Position numbers and translations under genes: made by a program. From CBDCFL01 sp965216135 (lineage in GTDB: Bacteria > Pseudomonadota > Alphaproteobacteria > Rhodobacterales > Rhodobacteraceae): 64,000 bases of DNA. Shown piece by piece: positions 8,522 to 17,134 of this stretch. The notes under the pieces were generated by a model that searched no databases, had not been told where the DNA came from, and saw only the letters and a program-made list of their open reading frames with translations. The stretch is from the NCBI GenBank assembly GCA_965216135.1, contig CBDCFL010000023.1, positions 310,001-374,000 of the forward strand, read 5' to 3'. Position 1 is the stretch's first letter. The number at the start of each line of letters is the position of its first letter.

Positions 8522-9748
8522 TCAGATCACAAACTCACCGGCCTTCATGACCGGCACGCGCGCGCCGTCCTTGGCGATGCCCGACACATCCATTTCGCCA
8601 TGTCCGATCATGCAATCCTGGTGGATCTGGCTTTGGTTCATTCCGGCGGCCTCGCCATCGGTCCCGGCTGGCAGGTTGATCGAATAAGCGGTGCCAAAGG
8701 CGATATGGCACGCGGCATTCTCATCAAACAGCGTGTTCAGAAACAGCGTGCCGCTAGCCGCGATGGGCGAGGAATTGGCCACCAGCGCGACCTCGCCCAG
8801 GCGCGACGCACCCGCGTCGGTGGTGAAATATCTCCGGGCAATGTCCTGGCCCTTGTCGGCTGTGATCTTGACGGCTTTTCCGCCATCAAAGTCCACGACT
8901 AACCCTTGGACAATCGAACCGGCGATGACCGCCGGTTTGGTGAATACCGCGCGACCGTCGACGCGCGCCCGGTCGGGCATGGTAAAGACCTCTTCGGTCG
9001 GCAGATTGGGCGCGTAAAACTGACCGTCGGCCATTCGCTCACCACCGCCGACCCATTTGTGGCCCTTTGCCAGTCCAACCGTCAGATCAGTGCCGCCGCC
9101 GTCAAAATACAGCGCGTCGAAGTTGAACGCATCGAGCGCGTCGCGCCGCCGCTCAAGCAGTTCGAAATGCCCCTGCCACGCCTTGGCGGGGTCCGGGTGG
9201 TCAACGCGGCAGGCGGCAAACACCAGCTCCCAGAGATTTTCGACCGCCTGATCCACCGGCACGCCGGGGAAAACCCGGGCCGCCCAGCCCGGCGTGACAT
9301 AGGCAATGACACTCCAGTTGACGCCGCCTCCGGTGATCGCGTCCTGCACCTGTTTGCCCGCTGCCGATGCGGCTCGCGCGGCCCGGGCAATCCGGTCAGG
9401 GTCCTGATCTGCCAGCAGTCCTGGCGTGTCGCCGGATATGCGCAACCGCGCCGCCTTGCCCGACCTGAAGGCATCAGCCATCGCCGCAGGCAACCATTTG
9501 GGCGCATAATCTATCGCCGCGTCAGAGCCGTGCTGGTATCTTGCCAAAATGCTGGCGTCATCGGAGAAAAGGGGCGTGACACTGGTGGCACCGGCCTTGT
9601 ACGCCTCTGCCGTCACCAGCCGCACCAGGTCCAAGGCGGCGATCGGCGCTGAGATGATCAGCTCTTGGCCGGGGCGGATGTTGACCCCGAAGCGCACGGC
9701 CAACGCGGCCAGCTTGCCGAGCCGCCGTGAAAAATCTCGATCTGTCAT
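8522..9748 (-). CDS. M29-family aminopeptidase (AmpS/PepS type)
   Basis: About 408-residue leaf-like M29 (thermophilic aminopeptidase) family enzyme that removes N-terminal residues with a pair of divalent metals. The core is seen as the TDLTVGLAKGH segment, LPTEEVFTMPD (metal-ligand Glu region), GEVALV, FDENAACHIAFGTAY (His ligand region), NQSQIHQDCMIG and a final MDVSG segment. ATG at 9748 (MTDRDFSRR) is chosen: it overlaps the DUF1643 stop by 4 bp, whereas the in-frame sequence further upstream belongs to that gene. It is probably translated from the truB-DUF1643 transcript. Confidence 0.9.
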   Translation of the reverse strand: MTDRDFSRRLGKLAALAVRFGVNIRPGQELIISAPIAALDLVRLVTAEAYKAGATSVTPLFSDDASILARYQHGSDAAIDYAPKWLPAAMADAFRSGKAARLRISGDTPGLLADQDPDRIARAARAASAAGKQVQDAITGGGVNWSVIAYVTPGWAARVFPGVPVDQAVENLWELVFAACRVDHPDPAKAWQGHFELLERRRDALDAFNFDALYFDGGGTDLTVGLAKGHKWVGGGERMADGQFYAPNLPTEEVFTMPDRARVDGRAVFTKPAVIAGSIVQGLVVDFDGGKAVKITADKGQDIARRYFTTDAGASRLGEVALVANSSPIAASGTLFLNTLFDENAACHIAFGTAYSINLPAGTDGEAAGMNQSQIHQDCMIGHGEMDVSGIAKDGARVPVMKAGEFVI

Positions 9749-10317
9749 GCGTGGACCCCGTTTGGCCGGTTCAGAGATGCGCCCGTGCTTGCCGGATGGC
9801 CATCTGGCGAAGCCAGCCACGGGCGCGGCTGGACTGCATAACCAATATACAGGGGATGTTTGGGATGGCCGTCTTTGGACAGACCCAGGTGGGTCAAATC
9901 ATGGCCCGCGCCGCGCAGTATCGCCTCGACCACCGGACCGCGCCGCAAATGCGCCCCGTGCGTGCCCCAGGCGCAGACCGTCTGATCGGCCCAACTACAG
10001 GCACCGAGGATCGCAGCGTCGTTTTCCGGTCCCACGGGGTCGGCGGCAGCGCGCATGTCGCGTGGGTCGGTGTCGCGCCAGGCAAATATATTAGTGACCT
10101 GAAACGCCCCAAAGCCAAGTGCGCGGGCGCGGCGCTCGCAGCGCTCCACTGTCGGATCGTTCTGCATTTCGGTGGCAGTTGACGGGTTCAGCATCACGAA
10201 ATGGACGCGCTTGGCCGCGCCTTCCCAGACCCGTGTCAATGCATAGCGATACCGCTCGCAGTCGGAATAGACCGCCGTGCTTGCCGCATCGTCCTTGAGA
10301 TGATGGCGCTCAATCAT
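9745..10317 (-). CDS. DUF1643 domain protein
   Basis: About 190-residue protein of the DUF1643 family; function unknown. Typical segments are HFVMLNPSTA (about residues 37-46), NDPTVERC, VTNIFAWRDTDP and the Trp-Gly motif CAWGTHG. Start ATG at 10317 is one base after the truB stop, and the stop overlaps the M29 aminopeptidase start, so the gene sits in a tight truB-DUF1643-peptidase run. Sequence in frame upstream of 10317 is truB read in another frame. Confidence 0.85.
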   Translation of the reverse strand: MIERHHLKDDAASTAVYSDCERYRYALTRVWEGAAKRVHFVMLNPSTATEMQNDPTVERCERRARALGFGAFQVTNIFAWRDTDPRDMRAAADPVGPENDAAILGACSWADQTVCAWGTHGAHLRRGPVVEAILRGAGHDLTHLGLSKDGHPKHPLYIGYAVQPRPWLASPDGHPASTGASLNRPNGVHA

Positions 10318-10318
10318 G

Positions 10319-11224
10319 TCAGAGGTTGAAGACGCGGGTCGGGTGCAGTTCACCGGCCCGATACGTGCCGATCGCAACCGGCTGGCCGCGAAAGCTGGCC
10401 CAGACCGTATCGCCATAGGAACATTCGGGGGCGATCACTTGGCTGGGATTGCCGTGTCGCAGCCGACCCGCGCTGGTCTCTGAACACGTTGCCTGCGCCA
10501 CATCGCCCAGCGCTACCTGCAGCGGCAGGAGCAAAGCATCGACATCAGTGCCAGTTGGCAATTCGGACAGCGCGTCGATGCTGATTGCGCGTTCAATATC
10601 AAACGGACCCGACGAAATGCGGCGAATCGCGGTGACATGACCCAGACACCCCAGCGCCTCGCCAAGATCGCGGGCGATGGAACGCACATACCCACCTTTT
10701 CCGCATGTCATTTCCAACTCGGCGTGATCCGGATCGGGGCGCGCGGTCAACCGCAGGTCATGCACAAACAGCGCGCGCGCGGCGGGGCTGACATCCTGGC
10801 CATCGCGGGCCAGCGCATGAGCCCGCTGGCCATTGATCTTCACCGCAGAAAACTTTGGCGGCACCTGCATGATGTCGCCGGTGAACGGGGCAAGGGCTGA
10901 CACGATCTCTTCGTCTGACGGGCGCAGGGCGGATTTGGCGATAACCTCGCCCTCAGCATCGTCGGTATTGGTCGCCTGACCTAGGCGCATTGTAAAACGA
11001 TAGCTCTTCTGTGCTTGGGTAATAAACGCAACGGTCTTGGTTGCTTCGCCAAGCGCGACCGCCAGAACGCCCGTGGCTGCGGGGTCCAACGTGCCTGCAT
11101 GGCCAGCCTTTTGTGCGTCAAGGATCCGGCGCACCTGGGCCACGGCGGCCGCCGAACTCAATCCCGCGGGCTTGTCGATGACCAGCCAGCCGGAAATGGC
11201 GCGTCCTTTGCGCTTGGCGGCCAT
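10319..11224 (-). CDS. truB: tRNA pseudouridine(55) synthase TruB
   Basis: Isomerises U55 in the T loop of tRNAs. 301 residues, normal length. Signatures: WLVIDKPAGLSS near the N-terminus, GHAGTLDPAATGVL with the catalytic Asp (about residue 42), the SYRFTMRLGQATNTDD segment, and CGKGGYVRSIARDLGE. The start overlaps the rbfA stop by one base, the conserved rbfA-truB coupling of many bacteria. Confidence 0.97.
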   Translation of the reverse strand: MAAKRKGRAISGWLVIDKPAGLSSAAAVAQVRRILDAQKAGHAGTLDPAATGVLAVALGEATKTVAFITQAQKSYRFTMRLGQATNTDDAEGEVIAKSALRPSDEEIVSALAPFTGDIMQVPPKFSAVKINGQRAHALARDGQDVSPAARALFVHDLRLTARPDPDHAELEMTCGKGGYVRSIARDLGEALGCLGHVTAIRRISSGPFDIERAISIDALSELPTGTDVDALLLPLQVALGDVAQATCSETSAGRLRHGNPSQVIAPECSYGDTVWASFRGQPVAIGTYRAGELHPTRVFNL

Positions 11225-11631
11225 TACTCGCCCTCATCCGCGTCCAGATCGCGGCGCACATTCGCCTGCCCAAACATCGCCCGCGCATCGTCCATACGAT
11301 CAAATGTTTCGTCGATGACAAAGCGCAGATCGGGCGTGAACTTCAGCGCCGTGGCGCGGCCAATGACCCGGCGCAACTCTGACCGGTTGCGTTGCAGGGC
11401 TTCAATCGCCTCGTCACGATTTTCGCCTCCCAGCGGCAGAACATAAGCGGTGACCACTTTCAGATCGGGGCTGGCACGCACTTCGCTGACAGTGATCGAC
11501 AAGGCGTTCAGGTCCGGGTCGTGCACGTCGCCGCGCGCCAACACGCCTGATAGCGTCCGCCGGATCAGCTCGCCCACCCGCAATTGGCGCTGCGACGGTC
11601 CCGCTCCGCCCTGATGATGATGTCTGGCCAT
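11224..11631 (-). CDS. rbfA: 30S ribosome-binding factor A
   Basis: Small KH-like 30S maturation factor, about 135 residues. Start ATG at 11631 (MARHHHQGGAGPSQRQLRVG) is preferred because the earlier in-frame start adds a low-complexity leader. Family features: QLRVGELIRRTLSGVLARG, SEVRASPDLKVVTAYVLPLG and the LKFTPDLRFVIDETFDRMDD segment. The C-terminus is acidic. It overlaps truB by one base. infB and nusA, frequent partners, are not upstream; the divergent neighbour is dapB. Confidence 0.95.
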   Translation of the reverse strand: MARHHHQGGAGPSQRQLRVGELIRRTLSGVLARGDVHDPDLNALSITVSEVRASPDLKVVTAYVLPLGGENRDEAIEALQRNRSELRRVIGRATALKFTPDLRFVIDETFDRMDDARAMFGQANVRRDLDADEGE

Positions 11632-11721
11632 AGCGGACCGGGGATAGTCCCACCGCGCGGCCATTGCAACCGCCCCCGGGCCCACGTTAAACCCGCGCCC
11701 AGATGAACGGAGCGGACCGCC

Positions 11722-12531
11722 ATGTCAGAGTTTCCCGGCATTGTCGTCACCGGCGCATCAGGGCGCATGGGGCGGATGCTGATCCAGACGGTTATTGCAT
11801 CGGAAAAATGCCGTCTAATCGGCGCAATTGAGCGCCAAGGCCACGACTGGATCGGGCAGGACGCAGGCCGCGCGATGGGTGGCGCAGAGTTGGGCATCGT
11901 CGTTAGCGACCATCCGCTGCCCGCCTTTGCAAAGGCCCATGCCGTGCTCGATTTCACCGCTCCCGCTGCCACAGTGGAATTTGCCGCTCTGGCAGCGCAG
12001 GCGCGGTTGGTTCATGTCATTGGCACAACCGGATTTTCAAATGAGCAGCTGACCAAACTGACGCCCGCAGCGCGCCACGCGGTGATTATCCGCGCCGGTA
12101 ATATGAGCCTTGGCGTCAATCTTATGGCGCGGCTGACGCGGATGGTCGCCGCGGCGCTGGACACTCAGTTCGACATCGAAGTGGTCGAGGCGCATCACAA
12201 CCAAAAGGTCGATTCACCTTCGGGCACGGCGCTGATGCTGGGTCAGGCGGCGGCAGAGGGCAGGGGTGTTGATCTGGCCGAGGTCTCGGACCGCGGGCGC
12301 GATGGGGCGACGGGCGCGCGCATACCTGGCCATATCGGTTTTGCCTCGATCCGCGGCGGCGACATGGTCGGCGAGCATGATGTCATCTTTGCAGGCGCCG
12401 GCGAGCGCCTGATCCTGCGCCATGTCGCAACCGACCGGGCATTATACGCCAAAAGCGCCCTTGCCGCCGCGCTCTGGGGCCTCGACAAAAAGCCCGGAGA
12501 ATACGACATGAATGACGTTCTGGGGATTTAG
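11722..12531 (+). CDS. dapB: 4-hydroxy-tetrahydrodipicolinate reductase
   Basis: NAD(P)H-dependent step of lysine/diaminopimelate synthesis. 269 residues. N-terminal Rossmann motif VTGASGRMGRMLIQ (about residues 9-22), DFTAPAATVEF, VIGTTGFSN, the NMSLGVNLMARL segment, catalytic region EVVEAHHNQKVDSPSGTAL (His and Lys near 156-164) and the C-terminal GEHDVIFAGAGERL segment. It is divergent from rbfA with 90 bp between starts. The stop (TAG) is about 60 bp from IS1595 copy 2. Confidence 0.97.
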   Translation: MSEFPGIVVTGASGRMGRMLIQTVIASEKCRLIGAIERQGHDWIGQDAGRAMGGAELGIVVSDHPLPAFAKAHAVLDFTAPAATVEFAALAAQARLVHVIGTTGFSNEQLTKLTPAARHAVIIRAGNMSLGVNLMARLTRMVAAALDTQFDIEVVEAHHNQKVDSPSGTALMLGQAAAEGRGVDLAEVSDRGRDGATGARIPGHIGFASIRGGDMVGEHDVIFAGAGERLILRHVATDRALYAKSALAAALWGLDKKPGEYDMNDVLGI

Positions 12532-12592
12532 TTGGTCGCAGAACACGGCAATACGCGCTGAGACGTGGGCAACAGACGCGACACGAACAAAC

Positions 12593-13704
12593 CGTGCCTA
12601 TCCGGTTGTCACCCACACCCACTATATGTAGGGTATGGCGTCGAGCGGCTCGGGAGGCGGACGAAGCGGGGATGGATGTTCCGCAGCGCGAAGACCTTTC
12701 GTTTCCGCGGTCGCTTCCCGAGTTTCAACGACTTTTCCCGGATGACGCGGCCTGTGCCGCCTACCTGGAGAAGGCGCGGTGGGGTGACGGGTTCGTCTGC
12801 CCCCATTGCCAGACGGCGGCAGAGCCGTTCCGCTTCACCAGCCGGCCCGGCGTCCTGCGCTGTCGAAAGTGCCGCCGCGACACCGGGCTGACGGCGGGGA
12901 CGGTCATGGAGCGCTCCCATACGTCGCTGGGCGTATGGTTCTGGGCGGCCTATCTGGTTGCCAGCCAGACGCCCGGCATGTCTGCCACACAGTTCCAGCG
13001 CCAGGTCGGGCTTTCCCGTTACGAAACCGCCTTTCAGATCCTCCACAAGCTCCGCGCTGGTATGGTTCGGCCGGATCAGGACCGCATCGGCAGCGAGGCC
13101 TGCGACCATGTCGAAGTCGACGAAACCTGGGTCGGCGGCCGCACGCGCGGCAAGGGCCGGGGCGTTCACCACAAGCTTCTTGTCGCCAGCGCCGTTGAAG
13201 TGCGACAGCGCAAGCCGGGAACCAAGCTCGATAAGCGGAAGGGCGGTCGCTACGCCGGACGTGTCCGACTCGCTGTCGTGCCAGACCGCAGCGCGGAATC
13301 GCTCTGCGGCTTTGTCGAGGGCGCCGTTACTTCGGGTGCGTCGGTCATCACCGACGATTGGTCCGGCTATACCAGCCTCGCCAAGCGCGGCTACAAACAC
13401 CTCGCCGTCGCCGAGCGAGGCAACTCCCAGGTCGCTGAGGAGTATCTGCCGATCATTCATCTCGTCTTCGCCAACCTGAAGACGTGGCTGAGTGGCATTC
13501 ATCACGGCGTGAGCCACCAGCACCTCCAAGCCTACCTCAACGAGTTCACCTTCCGCTTCAACAGGCGGTTCTGCCCGTTCAACGCCTTCCGGTCCCTGCT
13601 CGGAATCGCTGGCGATGTCACCGCTCCCACTTACGCCGAGCTTTACTCGGGCGACTGGGAGCACCCTAGATGTAGTGGGTGTGGGTGACAACCGGATAGG
13701 CACG
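12593..13704 (+). mobile_element. IS1595-type element, copy 2 (1,112 bp, 8-bp target duplication)
   Basis: Same length, ends and orientation as the copy at 6615-7726, with a few point differences. It is flanked by the 8-bp duplication GAACAAAC at 12585-12592 and 13705-13712, which differs from the other copy's target at one position. It lies between dapB and the duplicated rplP end, where the normal rpmC-rpsQ continuation of the ribosomal operon is missing. Confidence 0.93.
12672..13688 (+). CDS. IS1595-family transposase (copy 2)
   Basis: Intact transposase, almost the same as copy 1: zinc ribbon CPHC/CRKC, DDE residues in HVEVDETWVGG and ITDDWSGY. Start ATG at 12672 is chosen by the same reasoning. 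The two copies differ by a handful of substitutions, so both look recent and possibly active. Confidence 0.92.
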   Translation: MDVPQREDLSFPRSLPEFQRLFPDDAACAAYLEKARWGDGFVCPHCQTAAEPFRFTSRPGVLRCRKCRRDTGLTAGTVMERSHTSLGVWFWAAYLVASQTPGMSATQFQRQVGLSRYETAFQILHKLRAGMVRPDQDRIGSEACDHVEVDETWVGGRTRGKGRGVHHKLLVASAVEVRQRKPGTKLDKRKGGRYAGRVRLAVVPDRSAESLCGFVEGAVTSGASVITDDWSGYTSLAKRGYKHLAVAERGNSQVAEEYLPIIHLVFANLKTWLSGIHHGVSHQHLQAYLNEFTFRFNRRFCPFNAFRSLLGIAGDVTAPTYAELYSGDWEHPRCSGCG

Positions 13705-13761
13705 GAACAAACTTACTGTGGCACTTGGGTTGGCTTGATGGTGCCGCTAAGCGAAGCCCGT

Positions 13762-13832
13762 TACCAATCCTCGCGCACCACCGTCCGGGTCTTGACCGGC
13801 AGTTTCATCGCCGCCAGGCGCAACGCCTCGCG
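13762..13832 (-). repeat. 71-bp second copy of the 3' end of rplP
   Basis: Matches 16710-16780, the last 23 or so codons of rplP (ending VVREDW), with two mismatches in 71 bp, both at synonymous third positions. The adjoining stop is TAA here and TAG in rplP. It lies in the same orientation as rplP and directly follows the stop of the SnoaL-like gene, so the SnoaL-like gene and its IS elements are flanked by direct repeats of the rplP end. It is not a gene on its own. Confidence 0.9.
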
Positions 13833-14125
13833 CGGGGCGGGTTCACGCCCCCAACCCAAGTTGTTGCACAATGGTGGCACTGTCGTAATAGTCGTGCCCC
13901 TCGACCACTTGGCCATCACCCACCCGCATGACCGAACAATAGCGCACATCGGCGCGTTTACCAGTGGGTTGAAAATCCCCCAGCGATGACCGCAGTATGC
14001 CGGTGTGGGTACCGGTGTTGCGAAACTCGACAATCGCCCAGTCGCCGCTGTCGCTGACAATGACGTTTTCCACCTTGCACGTCCCGTCCGGAAACGCCTC
14101 GCGCCAGCGGTAATAATCATCCTTA

Positions 14126-15286
14126 TACCAACGGCCCTAGTCGTTGACCGTTTTGGCCCATTGTCTGGTAGTGATTGACGTGATTGCGGTTTTGTCGTTT
14201 GCAAAGAAGTTCCATGCTTCGCAACACCTGTCGACGATCTGCTCATAATTGTCGAAGACGGATATGGCGAGCTTGTTGGCACGCAGATAAGCCCACACAT
14301 TTTCCATCGGGTTGAGTTCAGGGGAATAGGGCGGGAGTTTGAGCAGGGTGATGTTGTCGGGTACCTCCAGCTCTGCCGAACCGTGCCAGCCAGCGCCATC
14401 CAGAATGAGAAGGGCATGTGCGCCCGATGCGACGGTTTTAGCGATCTCGGCGAGATGCGCGCTCATGGCCTGTGTGTCGGCATGTGGCATGATCAGAGCG
14501 GCCGCTTCAGCCCGTTCCGGGCAGACGGCGCCGAAAATGTAGCTCCAGATATAGCGGGTGTCGCGCGGGGCACGGGGGCGTGTTCCACGCTCGGCCCAGA
14601 TACGGGTGAGCGTGCCCTGCTGGCCAACCCGCGCTTCATCCTGAAACCATATCTCCAGGGGCTTGCTGCGGGCTGTTTCCGGCAAGGCTGCTTCTACCTC
14701 TGCGGCGAAGTTTTTTTAAAAGCCTCCTGTGCATCCGGGTCGGATTTCGGATGCTGCGGGCGCACCGACAGACGCCGAAAGCCCAGGCTTGCCAATTGTT
14801 TGCCAACAGTTCGCTCATGCATGGTGACGCCGAAGCGCTCTTCGATCTTGCGTTTCAGATCAATGCGCCGCCAGCGCACAACCCCATCGGTTTCGGGGTC
14901 GGGACCCGCCCGAACCATTTCCGCCAACTCCTCCTTCTGTGCCGCGCTCAGCAGACAGGGTGGATCCGGCGGGCGACGGTTGAACAGGCCCGACACGCCC
15001 TCCGCATTGTAACGGTGGGCCCAATCCCGCAGCGTCTGCCGATCCATGCCGCAGTTTTCTGCCGCCGTCTTGCGGTCAACCCCATCCAGAACCAGGGCAA
15101 TCGCCAACATCCGTCGCGCCGCTTTCCCATCCCGGCACCGCGCCGCTTCCTGGCGAAGCTCGCCTGCGGACTTGTCTTTGCGCGTAATCCTTACTGCCAT
15201 CAAAGCCTCCCTTGCCTTGATGCCACTGAATCAGATCACGCCGCTCGTGGGAATCCCCTTGAGTCAAATCTGGGGGCCGTTGGTAT
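14126..15286 (-). mobile_element. IS630-type element B, copy 1 (about 1,161 bp, structurally intact)
   Basis: Inverted repeats TACCAACGGCCC at both ends; TA flanks at 14124-14125 and 15287-15288. It carries two overlapping minus-strand frames, orfA (14694-15203) and orfB (14137-14685), joined by an A7 slippery run. A degenerate second copy in the same orientation starts only 7 bp further on. A third copy is at 45974-47275. Confidence 0.9.
14137..15203 (-). CDS. IS630-family transposase, orfA/orfB joined by predicted -1 slippage (element B copy 1)
   Basis: orfA (15203-14694, MMAVRITRKDK...) holds the DNA-binding helix-turn-helix half. orfB (from about 14700 to 14137) holds the DDE half, with Asp in WFQDEARVG, Asp in LILDGAGWHG and Glu in SPELNPMENVW. 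In orfA the sequence GCTTTT is followed by seven A and then CTTCGCC; a -1 shift on the A run gives ...KKNFAAEVEAALPETARSK, which aligns with the unshifted KKNF segment of element A (eight A). The full transposase therefore probably needs translational or transcriptional slippage, as in many IS630 elements. If slippage does not occur, only orfA is made. Confidence 0.82.
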
Positions 15287-15293
15287 TATATTA

Positions 15294-16430
15294 TACCAAC
15301 GGCCCTAGTTTGACCGAAACTGGCCCATGTGTTCATGGTAGTGATTGACGTGATTGCGGTTTTGTCGATTGCTCCAGCGCAACACCTGTCGCGATCAATG
15401 AACAATTGTCGAAGACGGTGCGAGCTTGCCGGCAGATAAGCCCAGCGCTTCCATCGCGTAGAGTTCAGGCCGAATAGGGCGGTAGTTTGAGCAGGGCGGA
15501 CAGGGTCGGGTTCCTCCAGCTCTGCCGCCGTGCGATGCGCCATCCAGAATGAGAAGGGCATGTGCGCCCGATGCGACGGTTTTAGCGATCTCGGCGAGAT
15601 GCGCGCTCATGGCCTGTGTGTCGGCATGTGGCATGATCAGAGCGGCCGCTTCAGCCCGTTCCGGGCAGACGGCGCCGAAAATGTAGCTCCAGATATAGCG
15701 GGTGTCGCGCGGGGCACGGGGGCGTGTTCCACGCTCGGCCCAGATACGGGTGAGCGTGCCCTGCTGGCCAACCCGCGCTTCATCCTGAAACCATATCTCC
15801 AGGGGCTTGCTGCGGGCTGTTTCCGGCAAGGCTGCTTCTACCTCTGCGGCGAAGTTTTTTTAAAAGCCTCCTGTGCATCCGGGTCGGATTTCGGATGCTG
15901 CGGGCGCACCGACAGACGCCGAAAGCCCAGGCTTGCCAATTGTTTGCCAACAGTTCGCTCATGCATGGTGACGCCGAAGCGCTCTTCGATCTTGCGTTTC
16001 AGATCAATGCGCCGCCAGCGCACAACCCCATCGGTTTCGGGGTCGGGACCCGCCCGAACCATTTCCGCCAACTCCTCCTTCTGTGCCGCGCTCAGCAGAC
16101 AGGGTGGATCCGGCGGGCGACGGTTGAACAGGCCCGACACGCCCTCCGCATTGTAACGGTGGGCCCAATCCCGCAGCGTCTGCCGATCCATGCCGCAGTT
16201 TTCTGCCGCCGTCTTGCGGTCAACCCCATCCAGAACCAGGGCAATCGCCAACATCCGTCGCGCCGCTTTCCCATCCCGGCACCGCGCCGCTTCCTGGCGA
16301 AGCTCGCCTGCGGACTTGTCTTTGCGCGTAATCCTTACTGCCATCAAGGCCTCCCTTGCCTTGATGCCACTGAATCAGATCACGCCGCTCGTGGGAATCC
16401 CCTTGAGTCAAATCTGGGGGCCGTTGGTAT
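15294..16430 (-). mobile_element. IS630-type element B, copy 2 (about 1,137 bp, degenerate left part)
   Basis: Same orientation as copy 1 and separated from it by TATATTA (15287-15293). The right end is bounded by TA at 16431-16432. The orfA half (15838-16347) matches copy 1 almost base for base, but the stretch from about 15301 to 15545, encoding the end of orfB, differs by many short deletions and substitutions. Confidence 0.85.
15395..16347 (-). pseudogene. IS630-family transposase, damaged orfB (element B copy 2)
   Basis: orfA is intact (16347-15838) and retains the A7 slippage run. orfB keeps the first catalytic segment (WFQDEARVG) and LILDGA, but then loses the GWHG continuation. The SPELNPMENVW motif with the catalytic Glu is replaced by an out-of-register sequence (RPELYAMEAL). 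It cannot encode an active transposase. Confidence 0.85.
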
Positions 16431-16708
16431 TATAGGCCTCTTTGCCGGGCAGTTTCTCGCCGCGAGCGACATCCTCGAAATCGCAATCGTCGGCGATCAC
16501 TTCGGCCCCGCGATCCGGATCGCGCATATCCCAGCTTTCGTGGAACTGGCGAACAATGCGTTCAGTCTCTGTCATCGAACGATCTTCCTGACGTATTATT
16601 TTGGATCATCTCTATCAGTATAAGTGTGCAAATACCGATACCATGTTGTGCAAAAAATGGGCCGCAGCCCTATCTTTTCAATTCTTGCGTCGGCGGTCTC
16701 GCCCGCGC

Positions 16709-17122
16709 CTACCAATCCTCGCGCACCACCGTTCGGGTCTTGACCGGCAGTTTCATCGCCGCTAGGCGCAACGCCTCGCGGGCTACCAACTCGGTCACGC
16801 CGTCGATCTCGAACATCACCCGGCCGGGTTTGACCTTGGCGGCCCAGAAATCGACCGAGCCTTTGCCCTTGCCCATCCGCACCTCGGTGGGCTTCGAAGT
16901 GATTGGCGTGTCGGGGAAAATCCTGATCCACACCCGGCCCTGACGTTTCATGTGGCGCGTCATGGCGCGGCGCGCGGCCTCAATCTGGCGCGCGGTGATG
17001 CGTTCGGGCTCAATCGCCTTCAGACCATAGGTGCCGAAATTCAGATCCGAGCCGCCCTTGGCCAGCCCGTGAATGCGGCCCTTGTGCAGCTTGCGGTATT
17101 TTGTGCGCTTTGGTTGCAGCAT
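16709..17122 (-). CDS. rplP: 50S ribosomal protein L16
   Basis: 137 residues, full length, with the L16 signatures MLQPKRTKYRKLHKGR, GLKAIEPERITARQIEAARR and GKGKGSVDFWAAKVKPGR. It binds near the peptidyl-transferase centre and the 5S/23S junction. It follows rpsC in the S10 operon order, but here the operon stops: rpmC, rpsQ and rplN are absent downstream, replaced by the SnoaL-like pseudogene, IS elements and a second copy of the gene's own 3' end. Confidence 0.98.
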   Translation of the reverse strand: MLQPKRTKYRKLHKGRIHGLAKGGSDLNFGTYGLKAIEPERITARQIEAARRAMTRHMKRQGRVWIRIFPDTPITSKPTEVRMGKGKGSVDFWAAKVKPGRVMFEIDGVTELVAREALRLAAMKLPVKTRTVVREDW

Positions 17123-17134
17123 CTTATTTTCTCC

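Larger units (their letters stand above)
13843..16575 (-). pseudogene. SnoaL-like (NTF2-fold) cyclase-family gene split by two IS630-type elements
   Basis: The start ATG is at 16575 (MTETERIVRQFHESWD) and the first 48 codons run to 16431; the rest runs from 14123 (KDDYYRWREAFPD) to TGA at 13843. Joining them across the TA target restores 426 bp, exactly 142 codons, with the continuous segment PGKEAYKDDYYRW at the joint. The protein resembles the SnoaL-like polyketide-cyclase / ester-cyclase family (small cone-shaped NTF2 fold, with FRNTGTHTG and a C-terminal DYYDSATIVQQLG segment). Substrate unknown. It is not expressible as it stands. It occupies the place after rplP where rpmC would be expected. 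Confidence 0.88.
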
